A DNA stretch of 64,000 nucleotides from Taxawa tesnikishii (nom. ined.) (GCA_030247885.1 JAPDRO010000015.1:434001-498000); one strand, 5' to 3'; shown: positions 22,258-34,003, numbered from the stretch's first letter. A program made the numbers and translations. The notes: generated by a model not told the origin, from the letters alone.

Positions 22258-22670
22258 TGTGACAAGAGTGCCCAGGAGAAGAGGAGAGGAGAGGCGGTGG
22301 TGGTGCAATTGGGCGGACGATGGATGTTTTCGGGAGAGCTTTGGTACTCTGAAGTCGAGAGAACAGGCCTGCTTGAAGCTGCGGCCAATCAGGATGTAGC
22401 GGCTTACCACCATTATGAAGCATACGGCTTCATGTTTGTAATGATGAAGGGCCCATCATGAATCCATCGGCGAGTCGGGGCTTTAGCTGTACTCGAGTAG
22501 GACTAAACTTTGAGACCGAGTCTTCGCAAGCATCAGGTATCCTACTTTGTGCGACAGACAGCCCCACTGCGCAACTTGTACAGACACAAGTTGTACCCAT
22601 GCGGAACACTTGTCGGTAGCATCTGCTATAATTCTAGACGACGTGAGAGGTCTCTAGAATTACCAACACC
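22258..22670. other. Divergent QCR2/RPC82 promoter
   Basis: About 410 bases between two divergent starts. It includes a CCAAT box at 22385-22389. No coding exon was recognised. Confidence 0.5.
22385..22389. promoter_or_regulatory. CCAAT box in the QCR2 promoter
   Basis: GGCCAATCAGG fits the HAP/CBC consensus CCAATCA. It lies 128 bases upstream of QCR2. The HAP complex activates respiratory genes in fungi; its use here is inference. Confidence 0.4.
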
Positions 22671-24741
22671 ATGGCTGAGGTAAACCACCATCAGTCACAT
22701 TGCGCAGAACTAGCGAGCCGGAACAGGCAAGAAGACTGATTGATATTCGCACGCAGCAACTCGCGGAACTGTGCGCCCTTCTGGTCGACGACTTCTACGG
22801 CGAGCTGCCTACAGTAGGTCCCCTCCGCGACTTCGAAACGGGCCGGGCAAGAAAATCATTAATCCAAAACAGCAAGTTTTCAAGACTCTCGCTCACTGGG
22901 GCCGCATCACCTTACAGACCCTCATACTCCATTCGGGCCTTCCAAGACTTCACGTCCAGTATGGCATCACCATGCTCATACAACAACACCTTGTCCTGCA
23001 CTTTACTCCAGAGGGCGACGACACCACCTGGTACGAGGTCGACTGGAGCAACGCCTACAACTTGATGCGCTCGGGAAAGGTTATTAACGTTGTGAAAGAG
23101 CGCTACGGTGAAGGCGCCGGTCAACTTGTGGAGAACCTGCTGCAGCTTGGCCATGCTCGTGTGGGCGACCTCACTGACGCCTACAAGTTCGATTCGCAGC
23201 CAAACGGAACCATCAACTCCGCTGCCGAGCACGTCAACGGCGAAGGTATGCCTAATGGCATTGTCAACAATCGCGTGTCCACCAAAAAGCAAATGAAGAA
23301 GATCGCGACCCCAGGACAGCTTCACACTGTGTTGTATCGCCTGCTCGAGGACGGCTTCGTGACCAGAGTTCGCAGGCGCAACTACCACTCGACTGCAGAT
23401 ATTAATGCCGAAGCTGAAGAGGTGGTCAAGCGCGAACAATTTCCGGACGGTAAAGTCTCCGGACCAAAGGCCCGAGAAGCTTTCGGCAACGCCGTCTCCT
23501 CGCTGAAGAGAAAATGGAGAGAAGAGTCTGACAATGGCGCTCAAGCTGGTGTGTCACGAGGGGTCATCAACAGGAAGAACGGATACGGACCAGCACCAAA
23601 GCGTGCCAAGATCAACGGATTTACGAATGGTATCGGCCGGTATGACGATGACGAGGAAGATGGAGTTAGACTCGAGGTATTGCGATGGAAGAACCCCTGC
23701 AAGTTGAAGAACTTACTGATCACACTCACCATAGAACGATATGGTGGTAAAAGTCAACTACGCCAAATGCACAGTAGCGCTTCGTAGTGAGCAGCTCGAA
23801 CGGCTCGCGGCTCGCCTCATCGGAGACACCACCTCCAGGGTGTATGCTGCTCTCCTTGTGCTTCTTGAGAAAAACATCCCTCGGTGTTACGACGATCTGG
23901 CTACGTATCTTGACGAGGATAACGAAGAGGCGGCACAGCCAGAAACGACAACCGTTGATATTTCAGAGATACTGGATCCCTCGCTCGACCTGGTCTCAAC
24001 CATAGGTGTCTCAGATGATATGACTGACGGGTACGGCGATGAGGAACGCACCTCCATCAAGCAAGAGAATTCGGAGGCAAACACGTATCGGGATCGCAAC
24101 AAGCGCCTCAAACAGATCGAACAGCACTTGATCCTCCTAGCAGAGCATCCCCGCCGCTTCGTCACCAAAGTCGGCAATCTCGGCCAAGGGCAATGGCGAG
24201 TTAACTTCCCGCCCTGACCCGTAACCTCCAGCGCACCGAAATCGAAACCGTCATCAACGCGCGTTTCGGCACGATCGCGACCCGCATCGTCCGAATGCTA
24301 GCCAGCAAAGGCAAACTCGACGAGAAGCAGCTCGCCAACTTCGCGCTCATGCGCCAAAAGGACATCCGTGCCATCCTGACCGGAATGCAAGAAGCCGGTT
24401 TCGTCGAGTCTCAAGAAGTACCCAAGGACAATTCCCGCCAACCGAGCAGAACGCTCTTCCTCTGGAACTTCGACCACGACCGCTGTCGCCAGCTCGTCAT
24501 CACGGACGCTTACAAGGGCATGGCGCGCCTGCTCCAGCGCATTCAGGTCCAGAAGGCGAAATACCAGGGCGTTCTCGACAAGGCGGAGCGTTTGGACGTC
24601 GTGGGCCACGAAGACGAGTATCTTACACAGGAGGACAAGGGCCATCTCAGGACCTGGAGAGATCAGGAAGAGCGCTTGCTCACTCAGTTGGCGAGACAGG
24701 ACGAAGCCATTGCGCTGCTACGGGATTTTTCTGGCCCATGA
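22671..24741 (+). CDS. RPC82: RNA polymerase III subunit RPC3/Rpc82 (apparent frameshift)
   Basis: Pol III-specific winged-helix subunit needed for initiation at tRNA and 5S genes. Recognised by L-A-E-L-C-A-L-L-V-D-D-F-Y-G-E-L, W-G-R-I-T-L-Q-T-L and the long conserved C-terminal part (T-R-N-L-Q-R-T-E-I-E...R-I-V-R-M-L). Well-phased introns lie at 22814-22871 and 23677-23734. Two problems remain. The proposed first exon, M-A-E at 22671-22679 with donor GTAAAC, does not join exon 2 in phase. The C run 24208-24210 needs one more C, otherwise a TGA follows F-P-P and the last about 175 residues are lost. The protein stops at 24741. Start coordinates are therefore provisional; identity is firm. Confidence 0.85.
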
Positions 24742-25478
24742 GGCGTTTTTCAACCGGTCCCCCTTTTCGTACCGTTTGTTATCATTCCATCATATGCATA
24801 GCGGCCGGCGTTCTTTGTTGGGGTCATCCGGAGCATTTGCTGGCGCTTCATGGGCAGATGAAGTGCACGAATACCCAAATGGTGGTCCAGAGGGAGGGTT
24901 TATCCGGTTCGAGGGCAACGCATTTACGATGAGGACGACTTCATCCTCAGGAAGCTGTTGGGATGGTTTCTGGCATCTTGCATTCACGCGACCTATTTGG
25001 TGGCAGAAAATGTACAAAATCTCGCTATATACCCATAAAAGCTATCGTGAACGGCATCTGTTTCCCTTCGAAACCCTCCGTGAAACCAGTTTTGAGAACC
25101 TGGTGGGCTGCTGTTTTGCATCATCCTGCTCTACGGCAAGAGTGCATACCAGATAGCGGTGAGTTAGGCATTGTACAGGAAACATGTCGAGTTTTGCCAT
25201 TCGTCAAACATCCGGCTGCTCTGTAGCAGCCATCCACCTGCCCATATTCTACACTCGTCTTCCCAACCCCGAATCGTACTGATCTTGGATATCGATCCCG
25301 ACTGCTGGCCCGCCCTCTTCCGGCTCTTGCATTCTCCTTGCCGAGGCTGCTTGTCTTCGACTCTCTGCTTCACCCCGGTCTTGACCTCCCCATGCTGTTG
25401 CACATGATGGCCCCGTCGCCCGGCGCAAACGTTTCTTCCAAGAAATTCCTCCCTGAACACCAACAAAAAAAGGCCACC
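24742..25478. other. Convergent 3' region between RPC82 and LYS4
   Basis: Two 3' ends face each other over about 740 bases. A string of seven A at 25465-25471 may mark a poly(A) region. No coding exon was recognised. Confidence 0.4.
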
Positions 25479-27924
25479 TCAAAGCTTACTCTCGGCCGCA
25501 ATCTCCTTGGCAACCCACTTCTCCAACCCGCCACGAGCGATGATATCCTGCACGTTGGGCGGCAACTCGCCAACCTTCTGACTCCAGCTGACGCCGCCCT
25601 CGCCCTCCCGGATCGTAACCGAGCTCCTCCTGACGTCCCACGTGAACGTCCATCCTGTCCGCCTGGTCAAGACCTTCTCGTCCTTGGCCATGGGCGCGGG
25701 CGGTGGCGTGTCCAGGCTCTGTCTGTTCTCCGCTGGCTCCGTGATGTCGGCCTTGCCGGCCTTGCCCGTTGCTGGCGCAGAGTCGTTGTCGAAGGTCTCC
25801 CTCAGGCGTTGAACGAGCTTGGCACCTCGACGCCCATGAGGGCGTTGTTGATGCTGTTGCGGGAGAAGATGTTCCCGAAAGACCCGGCGACGACGAGGGG
25901 ATGCCCTTGGCCAGGATGGCCGTGGCGGCCTGCTCGCGAGAACTGCCGCAGCCGAAGTTGAAGCCCGAGACGAGGATGTCGCCCGCTTTCGCGATCGAGG
26001 CGAACTTCTTGTCGAAGTTCTCCATCACTACGGTCGCCATGCGCTCGGGAGAAGAGGAGAAGGCGTCGTCGTAGGTGTACTTGCCCGGGTAGATGCCGTC
26101 GGTATTGACGTTGTCACCGTTGCACCAGACGATCTCGCCGGAGACCTTCTCCGGGAAGCCGGGGAGGATCTCGGTGAGCTTTTCTTCGGCCTGGACCGAG
26201 ACGTCATCGACCTGGCCGCTGGACATTGCGCCGTCCTGGCCGACGGCCCGCTCGCCAGCCTCAATCATGTTCTCCGCGTCGTTGATGATGCGCTCCAGAG
26301 CCTCCTCGATAGTGATCAGGCGCTCTTCTTCCTTGATCCCATCGCCTTCGCCACGGACAACACCAGCCCAGTCCGCTGGCCGCTCGTACCAGCCAGTACC
26401 CGCAATCTTGCCCTGCAGTGCGCTAGCTGCGACAACTTCGGGACTGGCAAGGTAAGCCTTGGCTTCAGTGCTTCCCATACGCCCCTTGAAGTTGCGGTTC
26501 GACGCGCTGATTCCGACCTCGCCTGGCTCCAGCAGTCCGGTACCGAGGCCAATGCATGGTCCGCATCCGGCGGGAAGCGTCTTTGCGCCCGCCTCGATCA
26601 GGGTGCCCCAGTCACCCTGCTCCTCTGCTGCTTGCTGCTCGACCGAACTGGCAGCGGCGATGTAGAAGTCGACGTGATCCGGAATCTTGGGCACGGCACC
26701 GTCGTTCTTCTCAGCGGCCTCCTTGAAGACCTTTGCAGCCGCTGCGATGTCCGACCTGCGGCTGTTGGTGCAGGATACGAGGTATGCCTTGTTGATCTTG
26801 ATGTTCTGCTCCTGAAGCTCTGCAAGTGGAGTCGCAACCTTGACGCTGTTGGGGCCCGAAACGTATGGCGCAAGGGTAGCGAGATCCAAGAACAACTCCT
26901 TGGCGTACTTGGCACCTGGATCAGCGGCAAGTGGGTTCTCGAACAGCTCGTCGAGTCTCTCGTGGTTGAAGCGGTTGGAAGTGGCGGAGGACGTCAGCGA
27001 CGCGGACTTGTACATGGAGGCTTCGGTGGCCTTGTATCTCAGCCATCCTTGCAGAACCTGGTCGATGGGGAAAAGACCGGAGAGCGCACCCCATTCGGTG
27101 GTCATGTTGGCGATGGCCAGGCGGTCGTCGACGGACAGGGAGCGAAGCGTTTCCGGAGATCCAGCGAACTCAATGGCGTAGTTGAGAACCTCGTCTTTGT
27201 TGAAGAGACCGGCCAGAGCGACGATCACATCCTTGCCAGTCACGCCCTTAGGGAGCACGCCCTGGAAAGTGACCTTTGCAATTGGCGGAATCTGCCACCA
27301 TGTCCGGCCGGTCGCCCAGATGGAAGCGGCATCTGTGCGTACGACTGGCGTGCCCAAGCATCCAATTCCACCGTACATGTTGGAGTGACTGTCACTAGCT
27401 ACAGCCAGAGTTCCAGGCCAGGCGTAACCTTCCTCAACCATGATCTGGTGACCGATACCCCGTCCGGCAGGATAGAAGTCGACGCCCTGCTTCTTTGCAA
27501 ACTCCTCGATCTGCCTGTACTTTTGCAGGTTCTTCTCGCTCTTGTTCTGGACATCGTGGTCTAGGGTCATCACAATCTGCCTGTTGTCGTGAATCTTTGT
27601 TGCGCCAATGGACATGAACTTTGTGGCGACGGGCCATGAGTTGTCGTGGGTCATGCAGTGGTGCGGCGACAGGGTCACGTAGTCTCCTGACTTGACGAAT
27701 TTGTCCTCGGCCAGTCCCAAGCTGTGGCGTTGTACGATCTTCTCTGTGAGGGTCTGTGGTACTGAAGATGGTTTGGGCTCTCGTGCGAGGAAGTCGGCGG
27801 TGGAGGGAGAGGAGAGCTGGGCGTGGAAGGCATCCGGCTGTGCCAGGCGCAGCGCAGACGTGGCAGAATAGTACCGCGGGCGGTGGTGTTGGTGCGGTAG
27901 GATGCGGGTGAAAGCTTGTGGCAT
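25479..27924 (-). CDS. LYS4: Homoaconitase, lysine biosynthesis (two apparent frameshifts)
   Basis: Mitochondrial 4Fe-4S enzyme converting homocitrate to homoisocitrate in the fungal alpha-aminoadipate lysine pathway. One exon, about 815 residues. The presequence ends near R-Y-Y-S-A-T-S-A. Cluster cysteines lie in V-S-C-T-N-S-R-R and in [12 protein letters not shown]. The swivel domain follows with [12 protein letters not shown]. After A-K-G-I-P the frame is lost: one more base in the run 25897-25900 (C on the coding strand) restores [15 protein letters not shown] second in the pair 25821-25822 restores [11 protein letters not shown], and the protein then runs on to the stop at 25479. An ATG exon at 28051 could supply another presequence, but its phase does not fit. 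Confidence 0.93.
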
Positions 27925-28581
27925 TGGGCGGGCGGAGAGACATGTCGGGGACGACTTGGTCGCCGATCAGCATGATGTATCGCCTCAGTATGCCAGTGTT
28001 CCTTACCAGTCTTGTCCTCAAGGCAGACGCCCTGATTCTGATGGCTGCCATTGTTCGCTGGGGGATATCTGTGGCGCCGGGAGATGTATGTACCGAGGGA
28101 AGGAGAAGGACGACAAGCCAAAGCAGAGCACAGAGTAAAGAGTACAGGATCTCTCAGCCCCTCAGGCCGAATGGGGCAGGAGCAAGAATGAGAGGCGCAA
28201 AGGGAAAACAGAAGAAAAGGGAAACGGGCAGGAGCGATCCTGCTCGAGTATAGAGTAGTTACGGCTTACAGGTTATAGATCACAGAGAAAATTGGCTTCA
28301 ATTCAGAAAGGCCCCTTCCTGATTGGCTGTTGGCTGTTCCCCGGATTCTTGGCCCTCCGATCGCGGCGGCCGCTCGCCTGCTCACCTCCGCGGCCGACCG
28401 CGTTCCAGTAAATGTTTCGGCGTTTCACCCCGCCAGCCCACTACGCTACACTACGACTGACTCACTACTTACCCATTGTTACTCAGCTCTACAGAACTTT
28501 CACCACTACTACCCTTGTACAAGACTCCAAATACACACATCAACCGACCTCTGCAGCCCTCGTCTCTGTTCTGCCACCGCA
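27925..28581. other. Divergent LYS4/SER1 promoter
   Basis: About 660 bases between divergent starts. It contains a perfect TGACTCA at 28458-28464 and an inverted CCAAT (ATTGG) at 28322-28326. A short presequence-like frame starting at 28051 on minus is noted under findings. Confidence 0.5.
28458..28464. promoter_or_regulatory. TGACTCA, Gcn4/CPC1/CpcA-type site
   Basis: The perfect general amino-acid-control element lies 118 bases upstream of the SER1 ATG and about 530 bases upstream of LYS4. Both genes make amino acids, so a shared cross-pathway control site is plausible. Binding is inferred, not shown. Confidence 0.55.
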
Positions 28582-29937
28582 ATGCCCACGCGCGCCGACA
28601 CCCACTACTTCGGCGCCGGGCCCGCACCCCTGCCCACGCCCGTCCTGGAAGCCGCGTCGCAAGTCCTGCTCAACTACAACGACACCGGCATTGGCATAAC
28701 CGAGATCTCGCACCGCTCCCCGAAGCCAACGCGATCCTAGCCGGCACAAAGTCCGCTTTGCGCCAGCTACTCGATATCCCCGAGCATGGGCGTGACGGCT
28801 ACGATATCATGTTCCTGCAGGGTGGGGGCAGTGGAGAGTTCAGTGCCAGCGTATACCACATGACGGCCCTGTGGGTGGAGAAGAGGAGAAGCAGGATTGC
28901 TGAAGAGGAGAAGGACGAGGACAAAGTGCTCCAAAGGCTGAGGGAGGAGGTTAAGAAGATGAGGATCGATTACTTGGTGACGGGGTCCTGGTCGCTCAAG
29001 GCATCGCAAGAGGCCGCCAGATTGGTTGGTGCAGAGCACGTCAATGTGGCAACCGACGCACGGAAGTCGAGAGAGGCAAGTTCGGCGTGATACCCGCCGA
29101 GCAGGAGTGGAAGTTGACGGAGAAGAAGGAGGATTCGGCCATGGTCTATTTCTGTGACAACGAGACGGTCGACGGCGTCGAGTTTCCTGCTTTTCCCTCG
29201 TGTCTAGAGAGCGGCGACTACCCGGTGGTGGCAGACATGTCCTCAAACTTCCTCTCGCGCAAAGTCGACGTGCGGAAGTACTCTGCCATCTTCGGCGGTG
29301 CGCAGAAGAACGTCGGAACCACTGGTATCACCATCGCCATCGTCAAGAACTCGCTGTTACCACCAAACGCCGACCTGGCCAAACCAGATCTGCTGAGGAA
29401 GCTTGGCCTGCCCGTCGGTCCAGTGGTTTTGGACTGGCCAACCATCTCCAAGAACAACAGCTTGTACAACACGCTCCCCATCTTCGACGTCTGGATCGCT
29501 GGCCAGGTGATGCAAGGCTTGCTAGACAAGCACCCCTCGTCGACCTCACAGCCACGCATTCAAGGCCAACAGGACGAGTCGGAAAAGAAGGCGAGCATGA
29601 TCTACCGTGTGCTGGACAGTTACCCGGACGTGTACCACGTCGTTCCCGACAAGAGCGTACGGAGCAGGATGAACATCTGCTTCCGCGCCGGCAAAGCGGA
29701 TGAGAGAGATGCCAAAGAAAAAGCGTTGGTGTCTGGTGCGGGCAAGCGCGGGCTCCAGGGCATCAAGGGTCATAGGTCGGTTGGTGGTTGCAGAATTTCG
29801 AACTGTAAGTATCCTTGTCTTCATTCGATCAAAGGCGTGAGAATGAGACGCTGACGTCGCATGCAGACAACGCCGTCAGTGTTGCTAGCGTGGAGAAGCT
29901 GGTCAGCTTTTTAGAAGAGTTTGCGCAGAGCAAGTGA
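28582..29937 (+). CDS. SER1: Phosphoserine aminotransferase (two apparent frameshifts)
   Basis: PLP enzyme making 3-phosphoserine from 3-phosphohydroxypyruvate and glutamate, in the cytosol. The N-terminus [11 protein letters not shown] and the motif G-I-T-E-I-S-H-R-S are typical. PLP-binding parts follow: L-Q-G-G-G-S-G-E-F and A-D-M-S-S-N-F-L-S, then [11 protein letters not shown], in which K is the Schiff-base lysine. The frame needs one more C in 28718-28721 ([10 protein letters not shown]) and one more G at 29075-29076 (S-R-E-G-K-F-G-V-I-P). A 62-base intron (29805-29866) leads to the last exon ending F-L-E-E-F-A-Q-S-K. The corrected length is 431 residues. The family residue Ile is Cys in V-G-G-C-R-I-S-N-Y. 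Confidence 0.93.
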
Positions 29938-30146
29938 TGCAGGAAAGCCCTGTAGTTTGGCGACGTAACACGCTCGTTATCGCCGAGTGCATTGTTGGCG
30001 TCTAAAAGTGTTCAAAAGGCCGCAAGCATGGTCAGCACTTCTGCCTTCGCTTCTACCCACCACCATAATATGCAGCTAGTTCAGAGACCATGAGATGTAC
30101 AATCATACGTACCCTTGAGCGATGTTTCTATCTACTTTCCTCAGTT

Positions 30147-31182
30147 TTACTTCCTCTCCGCCTCCCTGGATCTCCACTCCCTGTCGAACACGTTGAGTGA
30201 CCTCTGCGCCGTAGGCACCAAATCCAACGCCTTGATCGAAACATTCAGCGGCTGCGACAGCATATACAGTGCCGCATCCGCCACATTCTGATCCTCCAAC
30301 GGGCTATTCCCTCTGATCAGCAAAGCTCACCCCACTCTGACCCAAGCCCTCCATCCCGATTTCAACAACATTCGGTTTAGGGGGAGGGGGAAAACTTACT
30401 CGAACCCTTCCATGAATTGCCCGTGCAGCTCTTTGTCGAACCCCACCCTCTGCGTATGGAAATGCGTATCCACGACCCCGGGTCTGAGCGCTAGGACCTT
30501 GATGTCGGTGCCACACAGTTCGTTCCTCAGCGCGTTGGTGAAGCCCTCCATGCACGCTTTGTTGGCATGGTATACGGCCTCGCCGGGGAACGGCGGGGCT
30601 TCCAGCGCGGTGGTGGAGGAGACGTTCAGTACCGTGCCCGAGTTGCGCGGAACCATCGATGCGTTGAGAACGGCGTAGGTCGCGAACATGGTCCCGTTGA
30701 CGTTGGTGTTGTTCATTTGCAGAATCTGGGAGATGGAGAGTTTCTGGAAGGGCGCGGGGGCGCCGAGGGCGAGGCCGGCCTGTTGTACGACGACAATCAT
30801 ATCAGTTGCTGCCACGCAGTTGTGTGCTGGCTTGCTAGAAAGGTGCAGCGACGTACGTTGTTGATGAGCACGTCGATTTGTCCACGCTCTTTTACCGCTT
30901 GCTCAACGCTGCTTTGCACGGCTTCGTAATCCTGGACGTCCGTGGCGAAGCACGATACTTTGGCTCCTGAAATGTCTTTTCGCACCGCCTCGGCCACTGA
31001 TTCGAGCTTGTCCTTGCTGCGTGCGAAGAGCATCACGTTGGCTCCTGCTTTGGCGAGCGTGATCGCGATCTTTTCGCCTATGCCCATCGAGGCACCGGTC
31101 TGTATCACCGTTGATTTTGCTATACGGTAAGGGAATTGGGTGAATGTCTTACAATGAGGACGTTCTTCCCTTGAAGAGCCAT
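30147..31182 (-). CDS. Short-chain dehydrogenase/reductase
   Basis: NAD(P)-dependent oxidoreductase of the classical SDR superfamily, resembling 3-hydroxy-acid dehydrogenases; the substrate is unknown. Four exons: 31182-31153, 31099-30857, 30779-30400 and 30303-30147, all joins in phase, 269 residues. The first splice creates the cofactor motif T-G-A-S-M-G-I-G, and the second brings L-I-N-N to A-G-L-A-L, the N-N-A-G-type element. The catalytic triad is S in N-V-S-S-T-T, then Y-H-A-N-K (Y and K four apart), followed by R-P-G-V-V-D-T. The frame is intact. Intron 30304-30399 (96 bases) is longer than the others. Confidence 0.88.
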
Positions 31183-31825
31183 GGTTGATCGGCTGGTGTC
31201 TCTCAACGTGTTCTCTCCTCTTCACCTTACGGCGTGGTCGCCAGAATAGCGCAGGGTTATATAATAGTTTTGCCTGAATCGACTTCCAAGGAAGACACGG
31301 AGAAACAGTAACCTGAAACCTACGATGCAAGAGTAAAAGTATCTAGAAGAGTTCTGCATCCGACGAATAAGTTGTGTTTTGGTGGGCACTACGGAGTGTA
31401 GTTCGGATTGCCTGATCAGGCATAATTACGTCACCGGAAGCGTTCACCTGGCGTCGTAGTGGCTCTTCTATGTGGTACTCGGTAACCGCAAGAAGCCACT
31501 CAACAGAGACACTCAAATGAAGACGAGGGGAAGCATAAGCAGTTAGAATTCACGTCGTTGCTTGAGTGTCCATCAGACAGATTAACGATGATAAAACCGC
31601 TATTACGAATTTTAGCATTGTCTGCATGCTTTTCCCAAAGAACATGTTTGAGCTCCGCTCATTCAAGTCACTGGCAGCTGAAGCGGCCATCCCTTCGCTG
31701 GAATCGCGCTTAGTAAGTGGTCTCGAGTACCATCCCTCCCCCTCCGACCAGATTACGCCGTTGCTCCTTGCTATCCACAACTTTGCCGTGTACACATCGT
31801 GAGGTTTCCGATTTGAACCAACAAT
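31183..31825. other. SDR promoter / TIF6 3' region
   Basis: About 640 bases without a recognisable exon. A 78-codon plus-strand frame at 31566 looks like chance. Confidence 0.35.
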
Positions 31826-32748
31826 CTAGTAGAAAGATTCCACCATGGTGTCCTTGTTGGTCGTGTTGATGGCGCTCGGACCCATACCCTCGCCCAGCTT
31901 GAAGACGGACTCTACCACACTGAGCTCGGTGGCGGTCGTGTCAAGACCTGCACGATTCATATCAGTCCCGGTGATTGTCCGGAGTATCGTGCCACGACGA
32001 ACCTGTAACTGCCATCCAGTCGTTGACGACCATACCCGCGCCCACGACTGGACTTCCTCTGTTCACACTACCAGCCACCAGCGGTACCTGCAGCAAACTC
32101 GACAGCTCGTCCTGGTCCTGTATGCTCGTCTTAGGATGCACGATGCCGCCCTGGTTGCTCAACGCCATATACGAGCCCGTGAGCACATTGTCCGCGACCG
32201 TCTGACGGAAAACCTCTACGCCTAGCACATCGGCTATGATCTCTTCAGTCTCGCGCTCCAGATCCGGATGTACGAGCGCGACATGGTCGTTGGCGCAGAT
32301 GACGTTGCCCAACGCCGACAAGCGCTCCTCGATCCTTTGTATCCGCACTTCATCCGGAATGCTGTTGCGCAGGTGCTGCAGCTCTTGGTCTGTTGTTGAA
32401 GTCGGTACGAGAAGGCCTTTGCGGTTGCCCGCGGTGAGACGGCCCACGATGCGAGTTCCGGCGATTGTGCAGTGGCAGATTGGGATTACGTCTTGCAGTT
32501 CGGCTTCGAAGACACTGGTCTGATATGAGTGGGTGGGGGAGGGGTGGAGGGCTGGGAAAGGCACACCTGTAGAAGTTCTCTGATGCTCCTGTTGCGACGA
32601 GGGCATAGGAGTTTGTAAGGGTAGAGAAGACACCAACTCTGCGCGTTCGCGGTCAGTAACCGGTCCTGCACATGCACACGAGCGCATAAGGTGGGGCGCT
32701 TGGAGGGGCATACTCGTTGGAATTCTCGAATTGCGCGCGAACAGCCAT
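31826..32748 (-). CDS. TIF6: Translation initiation factor eIF6
   Basis: Anti-association factor that binds the 60S subunit and is required for its biogenesis in the nucleolus. Four exons: 32748-32714, 32638-32567, 32514-32003 and 31947-31826, giving 246 residues, the usual length (245). The start [17 protein letters not shown] and the conserved runs [13 protein letters not shown] and [11 protein letters not shown] are present. The end M-V-E-S-F-Y matches the family. All joins are in phase and there is no indel. Confidence 0.96.
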
Positions 32749-33539
32749 GATTGCGGTTGATTGGAGAGTGTCAGTTTGACTGATAAGGATGGTTTGGCGG
32801 TATTGGAAGACTAGGGAGAAGAGCGCAGGTGTTGGTGAGGCACTGTGTGAGGAGTGTAGAAGCAGTTCTGCTGCGCACAGCGAGAAGCTTCGCTTGACAT
32901 TTGTATAAGTGACGTCTGAAGCCACTAGTCCCAAATGGGAATGGGAAGAAGGTTTATCTTGTGAAGAGTCATCGAGAACAGCACTGACATTCTAATTACG
33001 AAGAAAGAGATGACTCTGTTGCACGCCACATAGAACAATGAGTCACCCATGAATGGAGGCGTTCAACTTCATGTCTTACGGGAGGGAATCAGTCTGGACC
33101 GTCTGGTTAGACCATAGCTCAGCCGAGCGGCGGGACTGGACGAGTAACAAAGACCAGGAAGATCGTTTCCAGGCATTCTAATCATTGTGAATAGACCCGT
33201 AGGTTCCATTTCCTTATATCCTGTCCGTTGGACATCTCAAGAACGGGATTGTGTCTTTGTCTTCATAGTTAACATACCCCAGACATCTCTTTATGCAAAC
33301 AGAAAGATTCTTTATTCTTTACAGCATTGTCTCTTTCGTGTGCTCTTACAATCATTTACAGTCACACTTAATTCCGGCAACAATGGGCCAGCTCAATTTA
33401 TATAAGGTCAAGACTCCTCCGGGCATCCGCTCTACCAAACAGACGAAAAACAAAGCGACTTTCACGACTCTGACGACTTTACGAACAAAATCAGGGCGGG
33501 CCCCCAAAAAAAACCAATCAAGACTAGAAACTCGTAGCA
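32749..33539. other. TIF6 promoter and gene-free stretch
   Basis: No exon was recognised. A sequence at about 33111-33140 resembles a tRNA D-arm (CATAGCTCAGCCGAGCGG) but no cloverleaf can be formed around it. Confidence 0.35.
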
Positions 33540-33650
33540 ATGGCTGGCAGCGGAGACTACGGTGGATCCCCGTTCGGTGGTTACGACAGCGCAGAGGCGG
33601 AGCGCAGAGCGAACACTCCTGGAGGAGGTGGACACTGCATTCTCCAGTAG
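33540..33650 (+). CDS. Short glycine-rich ORF, 36 codons, unsupported function
   Basis: Starts M-A-G-S-G-D-Y-G-G and ends G-G-G-G-H-C-I-L-Q before TAG. The glycine-rich start resembles the first residues of fungal RPA32 (Rfa2), but nothing of the OB fold follows, so it could be a 5' fragment or chance. Its start context CAATGG is good. Confidence 0.2.
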   Translation: MAGSGDYGGSPFGGYDSAEAERRANTPGGGGHCILQ

Positions 33651-34003
33651 AGTACACTCTCGAATGTCTACCCCAGCGAGTACGGCTGTGCTGTCGTGTA
33701 TGGGAATGGTGAAGAAGCAATGTCACACTTACGCTAATCTTGTTTTTCCAATGAAATGCTTTTCTGTTTCCAGCTCAACCTTCGCCCTCCCGTAGCTCAG
33801 CCAGGTACAGATTCGTGGTTCTTGTATACAAACATCGAGAAGAGATGTTGGTCCCGTTAGTGTATGCGTATCTCGTCAGTAACGCAAGCATCGTGATGTT
33901 GAGCTTATCCCTCCCGTTGCATTTTGTCCACTATGGCTTTGAGACTGACCATATTTCTGGTCATGCTGTAGAAGACAGGAAACAATTCATCCTGGACTTG
34001 GTG
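33651..34003. other. Gene-free stretch
   Basis: Nothing recognised. Confidence 0.3.

Noticed and set aside
26632-27564. 310-codon plus-strand open frame
   Set aside because: Antisense to LYS4.
33105-33150. tRNA-like D-arm sequence
   Set aside because: No acceptor or anticodon stems can be built around it.
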